The notes: generated by a model from the letters alone, not told the origin. 64,000 nucleotides of DNA from Trichosporon coremiiforme (GCA_039545355.1 BCJJ01000001.1:804570-868569); one strand, 5' to 3'. Counted from the first letter of the stretch, positions 36,644-49,798 are shown. Made by a program: numbers and translations.

Positions 36644-38170
36644 ATGTCCTCTCATACCGGGCCTAGAAGGCGGTCTGGAGGACCAGTGCCGCCAGTAGAT
36701 GACACCACACTGCGTCTGCAGCAGTTCGACGACTGTGCGTACCGAGCCCTCAGAGTTACTTCAATTCTCAGGGTGGAAGAGCAGCCACAGAACAAAACAT
36801 AGCATGAGTACTGACCCCTCGCAGTTCGACGACGACACAGCCGACAGAACCGCGAGATCATCACCGACAACATCAACAGGAAGACTGCGATGCGGAACCT
36901 GCAAGACCAGATCGAGGAGCTGCAGGCCGAGGTTCTGGAGGTCCGCGCTGAGAACTCTCGACTGCACGACCAGGTGAAGCGAATGCAGAAGGAGTCAGCC
37001 AGGGTAAGGAACGAAGCGGCACGTCAGGCATTGGCTGGCATTCTGGCTGCTGTTCCGGCTCTCACGCAGCTGAAGCGGTCGCTCGACACGCTCTCTCCAC
37101 CCAAACCGGTTTCGCGACCGAATGGGCAACTCTCAGACCGGACCTTCATCAACCCGATGGCGACCCGACCAGCAGCGAGCGCGGCCGAGAATGTTGGATT
37201 GAGCATCCTGGATGAGGTCTCAGAACCGAGCGAGAGTCCAATGCGGCGACGGAAGAGCTTGCCGCTCAAGCAGTTCCCAGTCCTCAAGAAGACGGCATAC
37301 GGGTCTCCGAAGCGGTCGCCGAAACAGACACCTCCACGAAAACGCCGACGAGAGTCAGGTCTGCTACCCCGACCAGCATCTCCGGACAGTGACTCGTCCC
37401 TCTCGTCACCCGAGCCGGAACCCGCCATAGAGCGTGAGCCGACGCCGGAGGCGGAGGAATCGGCATGGGAGGAGGGTTCATCTGTGCTCGAGTTCCGGCC
37501 CGAGGCGCTCATCGACGACAGCGGAACAATCACGCCGACACCAGGAAACCGTCTCGGCGTGAAGGTGAAGGACATCGCTGCGCACCTCGCCTCGATTGAT
37601 ATCGACAGGGAGGCTGAGCGCGCGACGCCGGAGGTCGAGATCGAGCTGGACGCGGGGGCGGACCTGGGCGCGTCAGCGTCGTCGCGCGACTCGGAGCCAA
37701 TCGAGGAGGAGGGAGGGAGGAGCCGGCGCACGCGCACGAGCGTGAGCTACAAGGAGCCGAGTCTGCGGAAGAAGATGCGCAAGCCGGACGGCGTCGGCGT
37801 CGAGGACGTTTTAGGCGGGAAGCGGATCCTCGACACGGGCGTGCGGCGCAAGAGCGCTCTGCCCCGCTCCGCTGCAAAGATCGGCCTGAACGACGAACAG
37901 CTCGACCTGCTCTCGACGAGCACGAGCACGAGCACGACACGCGCCAAGTCTCGCTCGACCACACCCCGCGCCACAACACCGACCTCGACCCCGCCGGCCT
38001 CCAGCCCCAAGTCGAGCCCGAGCTCAAAGACGAAGCGGGACGCTCTAGGAGAGCTATCGTCGAACACCATTGCCGCCGCCCCGCCGAAGACGAAGCGGAC
38101 ATCGACAGCCTCGGAGAAAATAGCGGACGCGCCGAGACGAGCGGGGCGTAGGAGCACCGCCGTCGTGTAG
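36644..38170 (+). CDS. SGO1: Shugoshin (478 aa, 2 exons)
   Basis: Exons 36644-36734 and 36825-38170 join at phase 1 over a 90-nt intron (donor GTGCGT). The splice creates QQFDDFRRRHSRQNREII, followed by a leucine/glutamate coiled coil to about residue 85. This is the shugoshin N-terminal homodimerisation and PP2A-B56 binding region. The middle is disordered and Ser/Pro-rich. Near residues 330-355 lies the basic SGO motif, RTRTSVSYKEPSLRKKMRKP, which docks on phospho-H2A at centromeres. The C-terminal 120 residues are Ser/Thr/Lys-rich. Shugoshin shields centromeric cohesin from separase and senses spindle tension. Both diagnostic ends are present, so the call is firm; whether one or two paralogs exist in this genome is unknown. 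Confidence 0.88.
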
Positions 38171-38623
38171 CCGTCGCTAGCTATGCCCACAGTTTCACGC
38201 AGTCATCACTGGTTGTATTAGTAGTTGTTATTTCGTCCGCATTTCTCATTCTGCAACTCCAAGCCCCGCAACAGCGTCTCGGTCCTCGCCCTTCCCAATT
38301 CTCAACCTCATTTTTCCCCTGTTTCTTCATGTCCATCTCCCTTCTACCATTGCCCAAACGCTCCTCACGGCTTCTTAATTCACATCCACCATGCTCTCAT
38401 GAGCAGGTGCCACGCGTATACGATTTAAGACATTGACCTCTGCACCTCCTCATAACTTGCCTCTGCTTACAGTATGATGCATAACGTGCTGATCTATTGA
38501 GGGTATAACTTGCCATGTAATGCCTGACATGGTTGTGTGTTGAAATGAAATGCTGGGTTACTGAAGGGTAGGTTGTACAAACAGAGAGTCGAGTACTGTT
38601 GCGGCGTGAGCTATGCGGTCTAT
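38171..38623. other. Convergent 3' regions of SGO1 and SEN1
   Basis: 453 bp between two stop codons, A/T-richer than the flanking coding sequence, with no ORF of note. It should hold both polyadenylation regions. Confidence 0.55.
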
Positions 38624-41600
38624 CTATTTACGTGCAAGATGGTTGTTAATCGTGGCGCGAACGTTGCCAACCGGAGGGCCCGTGGCAGGTCGGTTCGGCT
38701 TTTTCTTTTTCTTCATGAACAAAACGTCCTCTGCAGCCCGGGCGGCAGGCTTGGGAGGAAGCGGTCTAGAAGGTCCTGGTCCTGCTCCTCCCATATTAGG
38801 AGGGGGCGGGCCAGGTCTAGAGTTGGTAGGAACCGGTCTAGGCAGACCCGAAGGACCTGCGGGATGAGGCAGGGGAGGTGGTGTGGACGTGGGCGGAGGT
38901 GGAGCACCAGACATGGGCGAAGAGGACCGCATTGCAGAAGACGAGGACATGGGTGACGCCTCTCGCTTAATCGCCTTCGGCGGACGATCGCTGGACTCGC
39001 TCATCGGCTTGCGTTTGATTCCTTGCACTTGCTGAGGTGCAACTGGTTTATTCGCCCCGTTCGCGCTCACACCGTTGGCGGGACCGGAATCTCTGCGCGG
39101 TGCAGCGGACGGCATGATTGGCTTCGGATGAGGGATATTGCCGGAGAACGTGTTCCGCGCATACTTTGCGTCAGCCTGGAAATCCTGCTAGAACTCACAT
39201 CAATCAGCAGGCCACGATCACGGGCGTCGCCGACGATGGTCTTCCATTTGGCATCACTGCGCTCCAGAGTAGCTGCGTTTCCAATAACGAAAAGCGAGCT
39301 CTTGGCACGAGTGAGGGCGACGTTCATACGACGGAAGTCGCGCAAGAAACCAATGCTGGACAGGTTGGGGCCTGAACGTACGCACGACAGGATGATGATG
39401 TCCTTCTCTTGGCCTTGGAATCCGTCTACAGTGTTGAAGCTGGGATTAGTTAAAGTTTCAACCTCTGCAGCTTACTCGATTGTGTCTAAGATTTGCCGAC
39501 CAAAGGCGTCCTGGAATTTGCGCTTCAGCTCGTTCAGCTGCTCACGGTACATAGTGATGACACCGACACGCATGTCCAAGTTGATCCTGTTGCCGAACTG
39601 TTGCTTCAAGTTCCGGAAGAGATCAACTGCGACCTGGGCTTCCTCGCTGTTCTTGGTGGACATGCCGGCCCTGGATTCCACACCATTCACATTGATGAAG
39701 TGGTAAGGTCCGAAGATCGGCTTCTTGTGCCAAACAGCCACAGTCTTCTTCTCCATGTCAGGTCCGTCCTTGAGCCTACTATCGTAGAAGACCTTCGAAG
39801 GGAGAATAGAGATCTCCGGATGCATACGATACTGAATGCTGAAGGTTAGCGTAATATGAAGCCCTGTACTTACCTCAGTAGGTGCATGAAGGAACCCTTC
39901 TGCTGGGCAATGCGAACGAAAAGACTCTGGTTGAACTTGTTCTGCTCGGCCTCCTGACTGAACGTCGTGGGCGGAAGCTGGTTGGGATCTGGTATCAGTT
40001 ATCGATTCAGCGTGAAAGACTCACCTCCTACCATGATACAGCGCTGGCAGCCGTACTTAAGAGGAATAAGACAGCTCATCTCGATGGCTTGCGCAGCCTC
40101 GTCGATAATGACAGTTTCGAAGGTGTAGGGAGCCAGAACTTCCTGGCCTGCACCTGAGAGTGTGGCACAGATGATGTCGGCATCCTTCAAAACCGCATCC
40201 TTGGCCGCACGACGTGCACCGTCAAGGTGTCGTGTAGCATCACGCGCAGCGTCCTTCGCCTTAGAGCTCGCCTGTCCGAGTTTCGTACGCTTCGAGTTAA
40301 GCGTGTGAAGCTCCTGCTCGAGGGCACGTCGTCTTTCGTCGTTGCCCTGTACACGCTGCAATTGCTCTTGTCGGTCCTTGATGACATCCTTGACCTCGTC
40401 CAGCTCCTTCTGGATCTTGGCCAGGTCACTGCCGTCACCGCCACGTGGTGCAGCCTCGGAGGTAACCTTGCGCTCGACGATATTGTCCAGACACACGTCC
40501 TTGACAGCCACGTTAACCGAGCTTTCGATACCGATACGGACAATGTTGATATCCTTGAACCGGCCACCGGTGGCACTCGGAACTCCGTCCATGAGACGCT
40601 TGCAGACTTCGTCGATGGCTGCATTACTGGGTGCGCACACAAGGAGTTTGGCCTTCGGAGGTGCCTCTCCTTGTGCAGGCTGCACGAAAGCCTTCCTCTC
40701 AGACAAGAACTTTCCAACAAGACCACTGATGGTCTTCGTTTTACCAGTACCGGGCGGTCTGTCCCGTCAGCGTCATTGGAACAACAGAAAGACTTACCCT
40801 TGAATCAAGGAGAAGCCCTTCACGGACATCGACCCCACAATGGCCCTGGCTTGAGGCTCGTTTACCTGGAAGTTCTTCATCGTGTCCTCGACCTGATGAG
40901 GTAAGATGTCGGGCATTCGCGCGCTTCTGGCCGCCAGCACTTCGTTCTGAACCTTGTCCTCATAGTAGGGGAAACCCTTGAGTGCGGTGAACTCGCGGAG
41001 AGCTGTGCTCAGCGAGATGTGCTTCCGCAGCTGAAGCTTGGCCTTCACGCCCATGCCTCGCTGATCCATCTTGGCGAGGATGCGGAGCTTGATGGCCGAA
41101 CCCTTGTGCTGCCGGCGGAAGCCTCGAACCTTGGCGAATAGGGGCTTGCCAGGGACACCATCGATGTTGATGATGACGATGTCGGACTCGTTCACGCTGA
41201 AGTCTTGGCGGAGAACGCCCAGAGCATTCACGTCGATGTCGAGGAAGTCATCCTCGTAGGCTCGAGCAGCCACCTCGACCATAACAGGCGGCTGGGGCGC
41301 ATCTCCTTTGATGAACTGAGCCCAGAGCTCTTGAAGGAACAGAGGCAACATGATCTGCGAGTACTCCTCCACCGATCTGAACGCCGTGGGCACGGGCTGG
41401 AGTTTGCTGTAGAGCTCGGCATCTTTTGGCTGGTACGGGGGGCGAGGACCTTGGTGGTTAGGGTCCCACGATAACACGATCTGGAAGAGTTGCGTGATGT
41501 CCGGACGGAGCCTCTGGTTTCGACGTCGCCGCTCTTCCCTCTCCCGGAAGATGTCTGGCACAGGAGCTCGTACCGGTCGAACGTGCTGCTTAGGCTGGAT

Positions 41601-44600
41601 CCTGAACCGCTCAGGAGCAGCAGGCTTGGTAGAGGTTTTCGGCTTGATAAGAGCTCCGATACCCTTGTTCTCGTCGTCTTCGTCCGAGGAGGTCTCGGAT
41701 GCGCTGGAACCCGAGTCCTCGACCTTCGGCTTGGGAGCCTCCTTCTTTGGCCCCGTATAGGCACCGAGACCTGTGCCACCGATAGGAGCAACAATACGAG
41801 GTGGGCCAGAGAACATTGACGTGGCTCCACCGCGCTTCTTCTCCATCAACTGCATGCGGTGCTCCGCCTCGATCTCTCGCATAAACCTGCCCTTAAAGGA
41901 TGAACTGGCGGACGGTCTGGTCGGTGGCTCGTACTTCGGCACAACATTGATGATTAACTTTTCCTTCGGCTTGCCTGTAACGACATTGGCCCGGGCTTGC
42001 TTGTGCTCGTTGGTCGACATAGCACGACGCTCCAAGACGTCCAAATCATGAGCCGAGAGGTTGTCCAATGTGTCGTCATTCTCGAACTCGTCCAAAGTCC
42101 TCTGACGAGGCTTCGCCGGCTTCGCGATCTTTGGAGTGGTCGACTGCGAGGGGGTATAAGTTCCTCCCGCCTTCTTCATCATCATGGCGAACGCATTCTT
42201 AGCAGGCTCGGCCGGTTTCGAGGATGAAAGAGGGGCCGGAGTAGATGCAGGCGAGGAGGATGTTGACTTCACCACAGCAGCGCGCTTCAGTTTGTCCGCG
42301 ACAGTCTGAACGTCATCGTTCTTGACTTCCTTGACGAACTGAATTTCGTCATCGGCTGCGATGGGAAGATCGAACTGGTCGAGCAGCTCTGTGAGTTCGG
42401 ATAACAAATCATCCGAGAGACGACAGTTGTAGGCTTTGTTGGCTCGGCGTGAGAACTTTTCGAGCTCCAAAAGGGTCTTCTCAAGCTGAGGCTCCTGCGA
42501 CAGATCAGGCTTGGACTTGCTAATGCGGCCCAAGATAGTCTTGATGAGCTCAAAGGCTTGGTGCAACGTTTCCAGACTTCGGTTAGCGGAAATCAATGTA
42601 ATCAAGCTCACTCAGTCAATCGCAGCCATCCCACTAGGTCTGCCAGCACAACCTTGAGCTTGTCAACCAGACGTTTGCCGACCATCGTCATTTTGAGCGG
42701 AGACTCAGCGGTTTCTTCCGGGGCAGCGCGCGTGCGGTTGAGAACTGCCGACTCGAAAGTACGGATCTGATCAGTCATCGTTCGGCCGAAGATCAGAGCG
42801 TCTCGCATCCAGTCCACCATAACATCGTTGTCGTAGAACGGTGCCCATGACACGGTGCGCTTGAAGATGAGCGCGAGCGTGTCCGTCATAAGCTGCCACA
42901 ACGTTCCCACGCGGCGGGTCATCCACTGGTTATCGGCATAGGTGGATAGGAACGCGTCGGATTGCAGGAGTGGCGGTGACTCCCCGGCAGGTTGGCACAG
43001 AGCATCCAAAACATCGGTGAAACACCTCACGATCCACTTGGCGAGGGAACATGCTTCCGGAACGACGTTGGCGGTCTGGATAGCGGCTGATAAGAATGCT
43101 AGAAGACCATCCATGGCGGGAATGGGGTACTTCTCGAGGAGTGCTCGGAAACAGTCTCCTCGGTCATCGACATCGGGGAAGGTCTGCTGCACGAGGTTGA
43201 TCACAGGGTCGTGGATGGCCTGCACTGGTGACAAGAGCAGAATGATAGCCGATTTGACCGCGCCAGGCTGCTCCCAAAGCTTGTTCTTAACAGTCGGGTC
43301 AGGCCGAGCGGCGAATGTCTCGAGAGCTTGCGGGAAGCCTTCTCGTGAAGCCTTCAGATTGGTGTTGATCAGACGGATGTTCATGATCCAGTCGTCCTCG
43401 CTCACGACCTCAGTCAACTCTCGCGCATTCCAGCCCGTGTGGCGATCCAACTGCTCGATGTGGGAGAACTGAGCGGTCGCCTGCATGAGCAGAGTCAGCC
43501 CTGTGCCATCCTTGCCCGAGAGACTGTTGAAGGCCGATGTCCACAGATCGCTGTGGAAGGTAATCCGGGCTAATTTGTCGACACGAATCGCATCAGGTAC
43601 CTTCATCTTGCGCCTCCTTTGCACTCGTCGACGCTCGTTGACTGCGATCTTCCCCATAAAAAGGACGCGCTCGATCACGTCTTTCCCGTCTGAGCGCAGG
43701 ATCATAGATACAGCTTCCTGTGCGACCTGTTGAGCAGACTTCCAGGTGTCATCAGTCCGTTCGGCAAGCGCGGTGTTTGCGAGGAAGGAGGCATGGACTT
43801 CAATTGTTGAAACCAGTGTTGCTGAGCCAGGTTTGCTGGGATCGATGACGTTTTGAAGTGCGAGAAGTGCCTGATGTTAGCCTAAGACAAGATAGTCAAG
43901 CGTACGTTACAACCCGCCTGCGCAGTGGCGGCTCGAGCGGCGGTCTCGAAAGGCTCATTCTGAGCCTCCGAAAAGCAGAAACTCATGACACGGGCAAGCG
44001 CTTCCGAGAAGCCGGAGCTACCGTCACGGCTCTGAACGTCGTTGACAGAGAGCAAGTAGTTGGTGATCCAAGCCAGCGCGGAGGGTGTGTCTGGGGCAGC
44101 CTCCTTCATCTTCCCTTTGGAGCTGTCAGCGACCGGGACTGGCCGAGCAGCCAATACCATGCCACGGAACGCTGAGTTCTTCTTAATATCACTGAAGAGA
44201 GTGTGAGGAAGCTCCGGTGTGCTGTCAAACGTCCAAACATGCTTGGTGGGTGAGATTCGAAGAAGACTCGTGAACGCGTCAAAAATCAGAGGGAACGCTT
44301 AACGTCAGTACCCAGTGACGATGCTATCACTCACTGTCAGAGGAAGAACCAAGCAGGCGTGCGATAGGCACCATGATCGATTTGTCAGGTCGCGCTGCAG
44401 GGAGGTCATACCTTCCTTCGAGGAGACCGTGCTGGACGGTGTCCGTGGCAAGCCGGCCGTTTCCTAACAACAGGTTGATCGCCGAACATCGTTCGCGGAC
44501 GAGCAGGTCGCCAAACAGTATGGCCTGCACTTCCGTACCAACACCGCCAGCCGTCCACTCCTCAAATGAAAGCGGACGGCGCACATATTCCACTTGCGAA

Positions 44601-45354
44601 CGTGCCCATGTCCGCCGCTGTACGTCGCTGGACCCCAACAGCTGCACGAGAAGTGGCGTCAGCCCAAGACTGGACGCTGTCGTTGAGCCGCCTTGCTTCG
44701 CCTGCGATGTGACCTCGTCCAAGGCCGCAGAGATCTTGGCGTTGTTAAGCAGCGCTGGTTCGTTGAAGAGTAACTGGAGGTACTGAGGTGGTAGGTCGAG
44801 AAGGGTCGCCTTCGCCGCACCGTAGGAGGGTTGACAACACTCGAGCTCCTGCAGCAGCAAGGTCGACTGCCAGCTGTCGATCTTGAGGCCGAACGCAGCG
44901 CGCGTCTTGGTGGCAAAACGGGATAGATATCTGAAAGTGTCAGCTTTGAGAATCAGCGCGCTGTAGCTCACAAGTGTGTGAATTGTCGTCGAGCAGCACC
45001 AAACGCGCGGGCGCAGGAGGCGCACTCTCCAACGACTCGTTCGAGAACCTTGATCCACTCCACCCCCTTGAAGGCGAACATGAAGATCAGGTACGTTGAC
45101 GCATCTCGGTAGAGGTCACTGGGAGCCTTGTTGCAGTACCAGTGAGCCTCTGGGCCGTAAGACGAGCTTGGCCCAGTCGTTGAGCTCGACGCCGCACCAT
45201 CGCTGGCCGAAGTGGAGGGGCGCATGACATAGTTAAAGACTGGTACGAGGTCTTTATCTGTTGGTTGACCAGCGTTGTCGCGCATACGCGACAGAATGGC
45301 CTGAACCTCTCGCGCCTCGGGCCCAGAGGGACCACTGGAGCTCGAGGACGCCAT
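38624..45354 (-). CDS. SEN1: Sen1-type RNA/DNA helicase (2,133 aa, 10 exons)
   Basis: Exons from the start: 44972-45354, 44335-44930, 43906-44297, 42612-43870, 40798-42576, 40025-40758, 39874-39988, 39476-39838, 39199-39439 and 38624-39163. All nine introns are 35-41 nt and the phases chain perfectly. The first ~900 residues are the helical-repeat Sen1 N-terminal domain, then a charged linker. The SF1B core carries NEPQARAIVGS, Walker A PPGTGKT (about 1471-1477), CAPSNAAIDEV and the Walker B variant DEAAQ (about 1689-1693). MVGDPNQLPPT, QYRMHPEIS, NTVDGFQGQEKD and MNVALTRAK follow. A long prong-like coiled coil lies between CAPSN and DEAA. The tail is Pro-rich with Lys-rich motifs (MKKKKKPNR). 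Sen1 unwinds R-loops and terminates Pol II on short transcripts with Nrd1-like partners. The whole gene appears intact. Confidence 0.93.
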
Positions 45355-45658
45355 GTTGCCGATCCTAGATCATGCCAATGAAGAGGGTGATGCCGACAGA
45401 GTTGTCAATATTCAAAAACAATGCTCGCACCACGAGTGACGTGTGGTAGTAAGTTATTTGATTCCGCTATTGGGTTTTATTACTTGACCAGATCACTTGG
45501 CATTACGAACACGTCGTTCATGTAAATAAGTGTAGACGCGTGAGCGCGTCATGCAGGAGCCCGCATCGTTATCTGTCCCAACCGTCGCCGAGTTCAGAAT
45601 GACAAGAGCGGCTGGCTCGGACTACTTTACAGCGTAATGATACATCTAGAGTACAACA
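45355..45658. other. Intergenic between SEN1 start and the GCP5-like stop
   Basis: 304 bp carrying the SEN1 promoter and the upstream gene's 3' end; relatively A/T-rich. No gene seen. Confidence 0.5.
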
Positions 45659-48600
45659 TTACAAGATCTCCTTCCAGTCAGAGAGGGAGAAAGCGAGCAT
45701 CCCCCAAGTGAAGCGATTGTCCGCGGCCTTAATGCCACCCTCACTGGCCAGCTTGTCTATCCCACGAGTGAAAGCCTTGACCTGGTAGTTGAGCTCCTCC
45801 CTCATCTTCTCTAGAGTCGCGATTTCCGCATCTGGGTGCGAAGGGATGGTGGCCACTTTGACTTCCTCAATTTCGTCATCAGAGTCGTCCGATTCGAACG
45901 TCGGCCGCCGACGGCGGCGGGGAGGTCGAACTGGAGGAGCCGCCTGTGCCACTCCGAACGTTGAGCCGGCAATGTGGCGCAGATTCCTAGCCAAGTCTAG
46001 AAGTGCCTCGATGGTCTCCAAAGTCGTCGAGGTCTGATGTCAGTGGTACTCATCGTTGCACTCACGTCGACATGCATAAAGCAGAAGTACCGCATCTGGC
46101 GAGAGCTGCTCATCAGTACTGTAACTAAAGCGGGCACGCACTGTTCAAGTTCGAGATTGATAAGATGCTGGAAAGATGTGTTCGTGTTGAGAGCTTGTCG
46201 GTGTCTCTTTGAACGCACATCCAAGACGCTGTTGATCCAATTCCAGATCGTACTGAACAGTCAGCGGTTGAGCGAAGGCGATTACCTACTCAACAACCCA
46301 GGACAGGGCGTGACGGAGCCTGCGCATCATGCGAAGCTCATCCTTTCGTCCACCAGCCTGTGTTTCGGCCAGTTGCCGAGCTTCCAACAGTTGCTTCTTC
46401 CCTCGCAGCAATCTGAGTAGGAAGGTAAACACCTCGGACCGCATATCCATCGATGTCGGCGTGAAGAGCTGTGACAGAGGGAAGGGGACCAGGTAGTCGA
46501 CTCGGATATCACCAAGAGCGGCACGCCCTTGGCCGCGGAGAGCGCGAGCGCGCACTGCAGGTGCGTTCATCCAGGTCGCTCCTTGTTGTTCGATGGCGTC
46601 GCGTAGCGAGTACGTAAGAAGTTGGAAGTCCGCCCATGGCTTGCCGTTTCGCATGGTGTTGAACAACCAATCTGCCCACTGTTCGATAACGACAGGCGCC
46701 TGCATTAAGGTCAGACCGTCGATGGCCCGAAGATGCCCCTGCAGAGAGCAGTCTCGAACCAGGATCTCCGACAGTGCCATCTGCGACTGATTGCAGAACG
46801 GTTCCACATAAGTGACTAGGTTGTGGCCAATATCCTCCGTGTTCGGGCTAATGATGGCGTCAAGATCAGCCCAGCCCTCCATTCTCTTGGCATCCCGGGT
46901 CAAGCTCAGGAGGAGACCTCTCGCTTTCCCTCCTTCCATCACAGTCTCCTGAGCACCTTCAAGCCACTTCGGCCAGCCATGGTCGGGGACGACGACCCCA
47001 ACCTCCCAGAAGTCCTCATCGGACCAGGCCGAGTCAATGTTGCGCTGAATGAAGAATTCGGGGTTGAGAGGGCGTTCATCATCGGCATCTTGAAGGGCCA
47101 AATCCACGTCGCAGGTCAGGAGGCTAGTCGGCACAGGCATCCCGAGCATGATCCAATCGCCGAGTAGACGCCACATTGGGGTCGCAGTTTGGACAAACAG
47201 CTTGATCAAGGCGGAACGAACGGATCCAGTCGTCGGTGAAACAATGGCGCTGTAGATGGCATCCAACAGACCATTCGCCGAAGCAGCGAAGTGAATGAAG
47301 TCTCGGAGATGCTCCATTAGCTCTCCGAACTTTTTGTTGAAGTCATGTGACAGCTGGAGTGGAGTCGATGTGCTTGACACCAGCTTGGCACCCAGGAATG
47401 CGGCTTCTGCGTTGGCTACCCAGGTGCTGATATCATGGAGCACTGTGCGGCACGCTTCCGCAAACGCCTCACGAGTTTCGGATGTTCGAGAAGGTTGGTG
47501 AGGGTTCGATGGGTGTGTGATTGACAACGTCTCCGAGATGAACGCCCGCAGTCTTGCCGTCTTGATCGCATGCAACGCGAACTCGCGGAGCAGAGCATCC
47601 AGTGCGACTGGAGAGAAAGTCTCAACATCTGGATGCTCGGGTTTGATCTTAGGTCAGCGACATCTCTGAGCGCGCCTCGTACCATGCATGCTCCTTCCGC
47701 CGAGAACGAGAACATGACTCCCGGACGGCCGGTCAGCGCAAAGAGTAGCTCGCGCTGGAACTGGCTGGCGGAAATGGCTCGTTTGGAGACTTGATGAAGG
47801 GCAGGTGAAGCCAGAGTCGGCACTGCCATTAGTCATTTTCAAACCACCATCACTTACGCAGCGACAGTACCGCCCAACCCTGCAGACCCGACCTAGACTC
47901 TACGGTCGCACCCCCTGACTTCCAATAAGCTTCTTGTTCCAATTCACGAAGAGCCAGCTTGGACAAGAGCAGTCGCTGTTGTTCTTCTTCCCTCTTTCTC
48001 GCCTCCACTTCCCTAGCGAGCTCGCCAGCGCTCTTGAATCGGGGTTGAACTGAAAGGGGTGTCACGACTTCAGCTTCACTCGACGTTAAGCTGGAATCTG
48101 AATCCTCGCTGGCCGTCCACCCTTCGTACACTTCCTCATCCCATCCTGGGCCCCAGTGTTCACCGGTAAATGGCTCAGACATGATATCCCGGTACAATCG
48201 GAGTTCGGACTTTGGGAGACGAGCAGGACGGGTGAGGTAGGCCGCAGCTATCTCGCGGGTCTTTTCCGACGTAGGACGAGACATTCCGATCTAGGAGTTT
48301 CAGCGGACAATCCATCCACATACTCACGAGGAACTGAACATGTTGTGGAAGGTTACTGGCATTCACCGGTAGCCGCTCATCCCATGCTGTTCCGCCGATC
48401 CGCCGATGTTCTTCCAGGTCGGAGAGGGCCATCCCGTAGGCATCAGCTATGTCATCTTCCACTTTAATGCGCGAGGTTTTAATCAATCTGCACCGTCAGA
48501 GCCAACGCAATGGATCAGTGTACCAACCCCTTCAGCTTAGCCCGGGTTTCCGGCCATTCCCGTCGAGTTGTTGTTCCGGTATCGTTCTTTATCCGGGCGA

Positions 48601-48943
48601 GGACGCGGCGCGCAGTCCCAGTCGCGGTCTTCTCCCCTCTAAAGGAGACGACCAGTTGATGCGCAAGCTCCTCTAGACTTTGCGCTTCCGCGCCCATCGT
48701 GAGAAGTGTTAGTTGCAGCGAAATACGAAAGTCGTCGTTGTTATTGCTGCGACGCGTGACCTCATCCTTGACATGGCGGCGCACGTCGAACCTCCACCGT
48801 TCGAGTCTGTTGCGCCCCACGTGGGATAGATTCCGCCTCCTTACCCCGCCGATCGCTTTCAGCGCGGAAGGCGCATCATTGCCCTATGAGGCAATCGGTT
48901 ACTCAACCAGCCACCTCAAAGTAGTCATCCCTGCGTCCGTCAT
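45659..48943 (-). CDS. Gamma-tubulin complex component, GCP5/Mod21-like (~980 aa, 9 exons)
   Basis: Exons: 48915-48943 (tentative), 48528-48839, 48328-48487, 47858-48290, 47683-47822, 46290-47647, 46219-46252, 46066-46167 and 45659-46033. Introns are 32-51 nt apart from the uncertain first one. The N-terminal third has NASNLPQHVQFL, then IMSEPFTGEHWGPGWD, like the GCP5-Mod21 N-terminal region. The C-terminal half is a Spc97/Spc98 (GRIP2) domain: ILVRDCSLQGHLRAIDGLTL, VDYLVPFPLSQLFTP, FLLRLLRGKKQLLE and WNWINSVLD. It ends with a helical bundle and FTWGMLAFSLSDWKEIL. These proteins build the gamma-tubulin ring complex that nucleates microtubules at spindle pole bodies. Assignment to GCP5 rather than GCP6 rests on the N-terminal motif. 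The 5' end is unresolved: the first exon and its GTGGCT donor are weak. Confidence 0.78.
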
Positions 48944-49082
48944 GTCCACAACGTATTGATTCTTGCCAACACCTTGACTAAATCTCCCTCTTATCTGTCT
49001 TCATCCACCTAAGACATCTGTTGCTAGCAGACATCCATCTCATCAGGTCTTCTAATTTCGATACCGAAGGTCTATCACCACA

Positions 49083-49798
49083 ATGCCCCCCAAGCGTTCA
49101 ACCAAACAGTCAGCGAGGCTGACTCAGGTTGGTGTCATCTTGTCATGCCGCACCAGATCTAACTTGCTGCAGCCGACCTTGTCGTTCCAGACACGGAGAC
49201 CGACACGCGGAAATGCAAAGGTTGCGGTGAAGAGGGCCGCATCTCCCCCTGTTGTCGCGCGGAGCTCTTCTTCTGTATCGTCCGCGGAGCCCGTCACACC
49301 GGCCGAAGCCGTTGTCGATCGCACGTCCGCTAAGGAGGAAAAGCGTCCGGATCTTCAACCGAACAGCAAGCAATGGGACGACCTGTACAGAGCTGCTAAG
49401 CGGGAGATGGGAGGTCTGCCACCTAGTAAATTGCCTAGCTGTTATAAACCCAGGAGAGCTGGCGCTGACTGAACACAGTCCACGCCGGTCCCGAAGTCAC
49501 GAAAGTGCACCGTGAGTGTGGCATAACCCACGACGGTAGACGCTAACTTACAGACATTCTTCGGGTCTTCGACTTGACGTCTAAGTATGGTCCGTGCGCG
49601 GGTATGACGAGATTGGAGCGGTGGAACCGAGCTAAGAAATGGGGCTTGAATCCGCCTGAGGGTGTGAGTTCCTACAGTTGCACGACCGGCTTTTGGAGCC
49701 GAAGCTAACGCTATCATCAGATCAAGGACATCCTGGATACTAAGCAGGGCGAAGATGATGTTTCAATCAGGGATCCAGTCTCCCGAGACTGGGTGTGA
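49083..49798 (+). CDS. POLD4: DNA polymerase delta subunit 4 (POLD4/Cdm1), 172 aa
   Basis: Exons are 49083-49127, 49173-49425, 49479-49511, 49554-49663 and 49721-49798. The C-terminal half has the POLD4 signature: ILRVFDLTSKYGPCAGMTRL, ERWNRAKKWGLNPPEGI, ending in IRDPVSRDWV. The N-terminus is basic; after the first splice it reads RLTQPTLSFQTRR, a PCNA-interaction-like Q..L..F stretch that departs from the canonical spacing. The middle is a disordered Ser/Ala/Val linker. POLD4 is the small accessory subunit that stabilises the Pol delta holoenzyme and tunes its damage response. The 45-nt first intron is a multiple of three and has no stop codon, so retention would insert 15 residues beside the PCNA-like motif. 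Divergent from the GCP5-like gene, 139 bp apart. Confidence 0.85.

Noticed and set aside
39998..42611. Long plus-strand ORFs antisense to SEN1
   Set aside because: Shadows of SEN1 coding sequence created by its GC-rich codon use.
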